NCBI RefSeq assembly: GCF_003477885.1
Contig: NZ_QUEE01000019.1
Span: 1-64,000, forward strand
DNA length: 64,000 nucleotides
Reading direction: 5' to 3'
Source: Lachnotalea sp. AF33-28
GTDB taxonomy: Bacteria; Bacillota; Clostridia; Lachnospirales; Lachnospiraceae
Shown here: positions 61,056-64,000 of the stretch, piece by piece
How the letters are laid out: each line of letters opens with the position of its first letter
Position numbering within the stretch: position 1 is the first letter of the stretch
The notes under the pieces: model-generated
The model's database searches: none
What the model was told of the DNA's origin: nothing
What the model saw: only the letters and a program-made list of their open reading frames with translations
Position numbers and translations under genes: made by a program

Positions 61056-63059
61056 TTATAATACTCTTTTAAATTTCTTTTCCAGTTCATACTTCGTCAT
61101 CGAAATCATGGTCGGACGGCCATGCGGGCAGGCATAGGGATTATCCAGCTCCATCATCTGAAGAAGCAGGCTTTCCATCTCTTCTCTGGAGATCTTCTGG
61201 CCGCCCTTCACCGCGGCCTTGCAGGACATGGATGCCAGCTTTTCCAACATGATCTGTGATGTCTTAGAGGCGCTTTCCGTCCCCAGGCTGCCGATTAGTT
61301 CCATCATCAGTTCCCTGCCTGCGATACCCGGAAGATTGGCCGGCACCGCATAAACCGCATATTCTTTGCCGCCGAACGGTTCAATCTCAAACCCAAGTTC
61401 CCGGAATACCTCCTGATGCTGGCAAAGCAGCGTCTGCTCCGACAGATTGAGTGTCAGAATGATCGGCGGATTGCACTGCTGGGACAGGATTTCCTTTTGT
61501 TTCTGGGCTTTCAGCAGCCGTTCATACATGACCTTTTCATGTGCGGCATGCTGATCGACGATCAGAAAGCGGTCTTCCTGCTGGATGAGCCAATAGGTAT
61601 CAAAGATCTGGCCGATCAGCCGGTATTTACTCTCCGGCCTCTCCTGCACAATCTCTTCCTTAAACAGGTTGAGCTGTTCCGGTTTCTCTATGGGAACGAG
61701 CGGCGCTTCATACGCACCTGATGGGTCGCGCACAACGCAGGCTACAGAGGCACTTTCCGTTTTCTCACGGCACAGCTGCCCTGCATCCGATCCCTGCCCG
61801 GCCGGCCTAAGATACGCCTCCCGGCGGACGGGTGTTTCCTGCACCGGCATCTTTTGAACTGACCTCTCCCGAACCGGACTTTCCTGAACCGGACTTTCCC
61901 GCACTGCGCTGTCATGGGCCGGCGGATTCGCAACAACGCTCTCCTTTACAGGATACTGGCGGCTGCGGTTCCGCTCAAAAGGCTCCGGCATCCGATCCTT
62001 TGATATCTCGGATTTCTGCGGATTTTCCTCCGGCCCCACCGTAAAGTCCGGAATCATCTCCTTCTGCCGCAGCGCTTCGGAAACAGCGCGGAAGATCAGA
62101 GAATAGATTTCCTCACTGTTTCGGAAACGCAGCTCCATCTTGGTCGGATGGACATTGACATCCAGGTGCTGGGAATCAATGGAAAAGTGCAATACGGTAA
62201 AGGGATACTTGTGCTGCATCATAAAGGGCTTATAAGCTTCCTCGATCGCCCGGCCGACGATGGAGCTTTTGATGTATCTGCCGTTGATAAAATAAATCTC
62301 ATAGGCCCGGTTTCCTCTGGCTAAGACCGGCTGCCCCAGATATCCGGTCATGGTGAGCACTTCGCTTTCGCTGTGCACGGGGATCATGTGAAAAGAGGTG
62401 TCCCTGCCAAAGATGTTGTATATGATATCCTTCAGATTATGATTGCCCACCGTATGGAGTTTATTCTGATTATTGTTTATAAATCGGATGGAAACATCCG
62501 GATGGGACAGCGCGATTTTCTCCACGAGATCACTGATATAGGAGGCTTCCGCAGCAGGTGACTTGAGAAATTTCCTCCTGGCTGGTGTATTAAAGAACAG
62601 ATTTCTAACCAGAAATGTGGTGCCGTCCGGCGCTCCGATCTCTTCAAGAGAGACCTCCCTGCTCCCCTCGATCACGTATCTGGCCCCTGTGAGCTGATCC
62701 GCTGTCTTTGTGATCAGCTCCATCTGCGATACGGCCGCGATGCTGGAAAGGGCCTCACCGCGGAAACCGAGGCTGGATACGGTCAAAAGGTCCTCCACTG
62801 AACGGATCTTGCTGGTGGAATGGCGCAGAAAGGCTACGGGAATCTGATCCATCTCAATCCCGCAGCCATTATCGGTCACGCGTATCAGCGTGGTGCCGCC
62901 GTCACGGATCTCCACGGTAACGGCGGTGGCTCTGGCATCAATGGCGTTCTCCAGAAGCTCCTTGACTACGGAGGCCGGTCGTTCTATGACCTCTCCTGCC
63001 GCGATCTGGTTGATCGTGTTCTGATCCAATACCTGTATATTTGGCATATGTATACTCAC
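61056..63059 (-). CDS. mutL: DNA mismatch repair protein MutL
   Basis: A 667-aa MutL with the GHKL ATPase domain (IAAGEVIERPASVVKELLENAIDA in part, DNGCGI, GFRGEALSS). The C-terminal dimer domain has DQHAAHEKVMYERL and the end motif CPHGRPTMISMT. A DQHAA(x)2E(x)4E-like motif and CPHGRP suggest the endonuclease-type MutL. The linker (about 360-430) carries a run of pentapeptide repeats. GTG 63059 overlaps the mutS stop; ATG 63047 (MPNIQVL) is an equally good start. Confidence 0.96.
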   Translation of the reverse strand: MSIHMPNIQVLDQNTINQIAAGEVIERPASVVKELLENAIDARATAVTVEIRDGGTTLIRVTDNGCGIEMDQIPVAFLRHSTSKIRSVEDLLTVSSLGFRGEALSSIAAVSQMELITKTADQLTGARYVIEGSREVSLEEIGAPDGTTFLVRNLFFNTPARRKFLKSPAAEASYISDLVEKIALSHPDVSIRFINNNQNKLHTVGNHNLKDIIYNIFGRDTSFHMIPVHSESEVLTMTGYLGQPVLARGNRAYEIYFINGRYIKSSIVGRAIEEAYKPFMMQHKYPFTVLHFSIDSQHLDVNVHPTKMELRFRNSEEIYSLIFRAVSEALRQKEMIPDFTVGPEENPQKSEISKDRMPEPFERNRSRQYPVKESVVANPPAHDSAVRESPVQESPVRERSVQKMPVQETPVRREAYLRPAGQGSDAGQLCREKTESASVACVVRDPSGAYEAPLVPIEKPEQLNLFKEEIVQERPESKYRLIGQIFDTYWLIQQEDRFLIVDQHAAHEKVMYERLLKAQKQKEILSQQCNPPIILTLNLSEQTLLCQHQEVFRELGFEIEPFGGKEYAVYAVPANLPGIAGRELMMELIGSLGTESASKTSQIMLEKLASMSCKAAVKGGQKISREEMESLLLQMMELDNPYACPHGRPTMISMTKYELEKKFKRVL
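61815..61904 (-). repeat. Six tandem 15-base (pentapeptide) repeats in the mutL linker
   Basis: Residues 386-415 read as VRESP VQESP VRERS VQKMP VQETP VRREA, six units with Val first and Arg/Gln second. The first two differ at only three of 15 bases; the others have diverged. They lie between the ATPase and dimerisation domains. Confidence 0.85.
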
Positions 63060-64000
63060 ACTCGATTCTTAAGCTTAGTCTGAAACTGGTAAAGCAGGTT
63101 TAAAGCATCAATGGGAGTTGTTCCCGAAAGATCCAGTTCCGTGATCTGGTTTATGATATCATCTTCCTTCACCGTGTCAAACAGCGTGAGCTGTGACATG
63201 TCCACCTCGTCCATATGTACGACTGATTTTTTGTTCTGATAGGTCGCGGCAATCTCTCTGGAACGGGCAGTGATGTCCGCATCGCTTAGTTCTTCCACCA
63301 GCTCCTTGGCTCTGCGGATTACCGGTTCCGGGATTCCCGCCAGCTTAGCCACCTGGATGCCGTAGCTTTTGTCGGCGCCGCCCTTTACGATCTTTCGCAA
63401 AAATACGATATCATCACCCTTTTCCTTCACCGCAATGCAGTAATTGTTGACGCCGCCAAGTGTCCCTTCCAGTTCCGTCAGCTCATGGTAATGGGTGGCA
63501 AACAGCGTCTTGGCCCCCAGCGTTTTTACGTTTGAGATATGCTCAACCACGGCCCAGGCGATGCTTAATCCGTCAAAAGTACTGGTCCCCCGACCGATTT
63601 CGTCAAGGATCAACAGGCTGTTTCTGGTTGCATTTCTCAAGATGTTGGCCACTTCCGTCATCTCCACCATAAAGGTACTCTGGCCGCTGGCCAGGTCGTC
63701 AGATGCGCCGACCCTGGTAAAGATGCGGTCGCAGATGCCGATGTTGGCGCTCTTTGCCGGGACAAAGCTGCCGATCTGAGCCATCAGCACGATCAGCGCC
63801 ACCTGGCGCATATAAGTGGATTTACCGGCCATATTGGGGCCAGTGATGATCGATACGCGGTTGGCGCTGTTATCCAGATAAGTATCATTGGAAATGAACA
63901 TCTCACCGTGAATCATCTGTTCAACCACCGGATGACGGCCGTCCTTGATGTTAATGATTCCCTTTTCGTTGATATGGGGCCGCACAAAATTATTGCGGTC
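63056..64000 (-). CDS. mutS: DNA mismatch repair protein MutS, C-terminal part
   Basis: The window ends inside the gene; 314 codons of the ATPase and C-terminal region are present. Walker A is GPNMAGKSTYMRQ, the next motif DLASGQSTFMVEM, Walker B SLLILDEIGRGTSTFDG and the dimer HTH ATHYHELTELE. The C-terminus ends NLLYQFQTKLKNRV. It overlaps mutL (GTGA). Confidence 0.98.
   Translation of the reverse strand, partial: DRNNFVRPHINEKGIINIKDGRHPVVEQMIHGEMFISNDTYLDNSANRVSIITGPNMAGKSTYMRQVALIVLMAQIGSFVPAKSANIGICDRIFTRVGASDDLASGQSTFMVEMTEVANILRNATRNSLLILDEIGRGTSTFDGLSIAWAVVEHISNVKTLGAKTLFATHYHELTELEGTLGGVNNYCIAVKEKGDDIVFLRKIVKGGADKSYGIQVAKLAGIPEPVIRRAKELVEELSDADITARSREIAATYQNKKSVVHMDEVDMSQLTLFDTVKEDDIINQITELDLSGTTPIDALNLLYQFQTKLKNRV

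Noticed and set aside
61815..61904. CRISPR-like repeat
   Set aside because: In-frame coding repeats inside mutL, 15-base units without spacers.

Overview
The window looks like the chromosome of a Gram-positive anaerobe of class Clostridia, most likely Lachnospiraceae. The reasons are the gene families and their order: a TIGR03960/TIGR03936 radical-SAM pair, RNase G, L21, Prp, L27, Obg, YhbY, NadD, YqeK and RsfS; SepF with YlmH; a Min/Mre/PBP2/RodA block; DUF4321; a glmS ribozyme; AAC-N4-GTTCG SOS boxes; and aGGAGG-type ribosome binding sites. I saw no rRNA, tRNA, CRISPR array or intact insertion sequence.

Layout. 1-4100 is an AT-rich surface-glycan island: a PseG-like sugar hydrolase with a damaged 5' part, a NeuB/SpsE sialic-acid-type synthase, a GT11 fucosyltransferase and a membrane O-acyltransferase whose start carries 13 GACA repeats. 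4100-9170 is accessory DNA: non-coding or decayed sequence, one small unknown gene, a large SIR2 + STAND NTPase + SEC-C protein that looks like a phage-defence protein, and an internally deleted AAA-ATPase-like pseudogene. 9175-16965 holds a UDP-glucose dehydrogenase, an amidohydrolase/nitroreductase pair, a DUF2325 gene behind two iron-regulator-like operators, and a response regulator, ABC transporter and histidine kinase module with four direct-repeat operator units. 17098-25496 is a housekeeping run (radical SAM, RNase G, ribosomal proteins, Obg, NAD and ribosome assembly). 25728-30168 carries a serine recombinase, a lexA/yneA-like SOS divergon with five boxes, and a MarR/MATE efflux pair.

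At about 30.18 kb gene direction flips. Almost everything from there to the end is on the minus strand: XerS-like recombinase, TtcA, a P-loop kinase, peptidase E, adenine deaminase, a cytidylate-kinase-like protein, TrkH/TrkA, RluD, LspA, AroB, YlmH, SepF, a HlyD-like protein, DacF-type carboxypeptidase, MgsA, RodA, MinE/D/C, PBP2, MreD/C, RadC, YnbB, MiaA, MutL and the 3' part of mutS. The exceptions are glmS, with its ribozyme, and a DUF378 gene.

The points most worth a second look are: (1) the GACA tract with two staggered ATGs behind one Shine-Dalgarno, which predicts a three-state phase switch for surface O-acylation; (2) the SIR2-STAND-SEC-C protein with a 5' hairpin and a coupled 35-aa frame; (3) two long palindromes with dif-like arms, one near xerS; (4) a 89-bp duplicate of adenine deaminase that forms the 3' end of peptidase E; (5) six pentapeptide repeats in the MutL linker; and (6) regulatory arrays (SOS, OmpR-type and DtxR-type) readable from the sequence.
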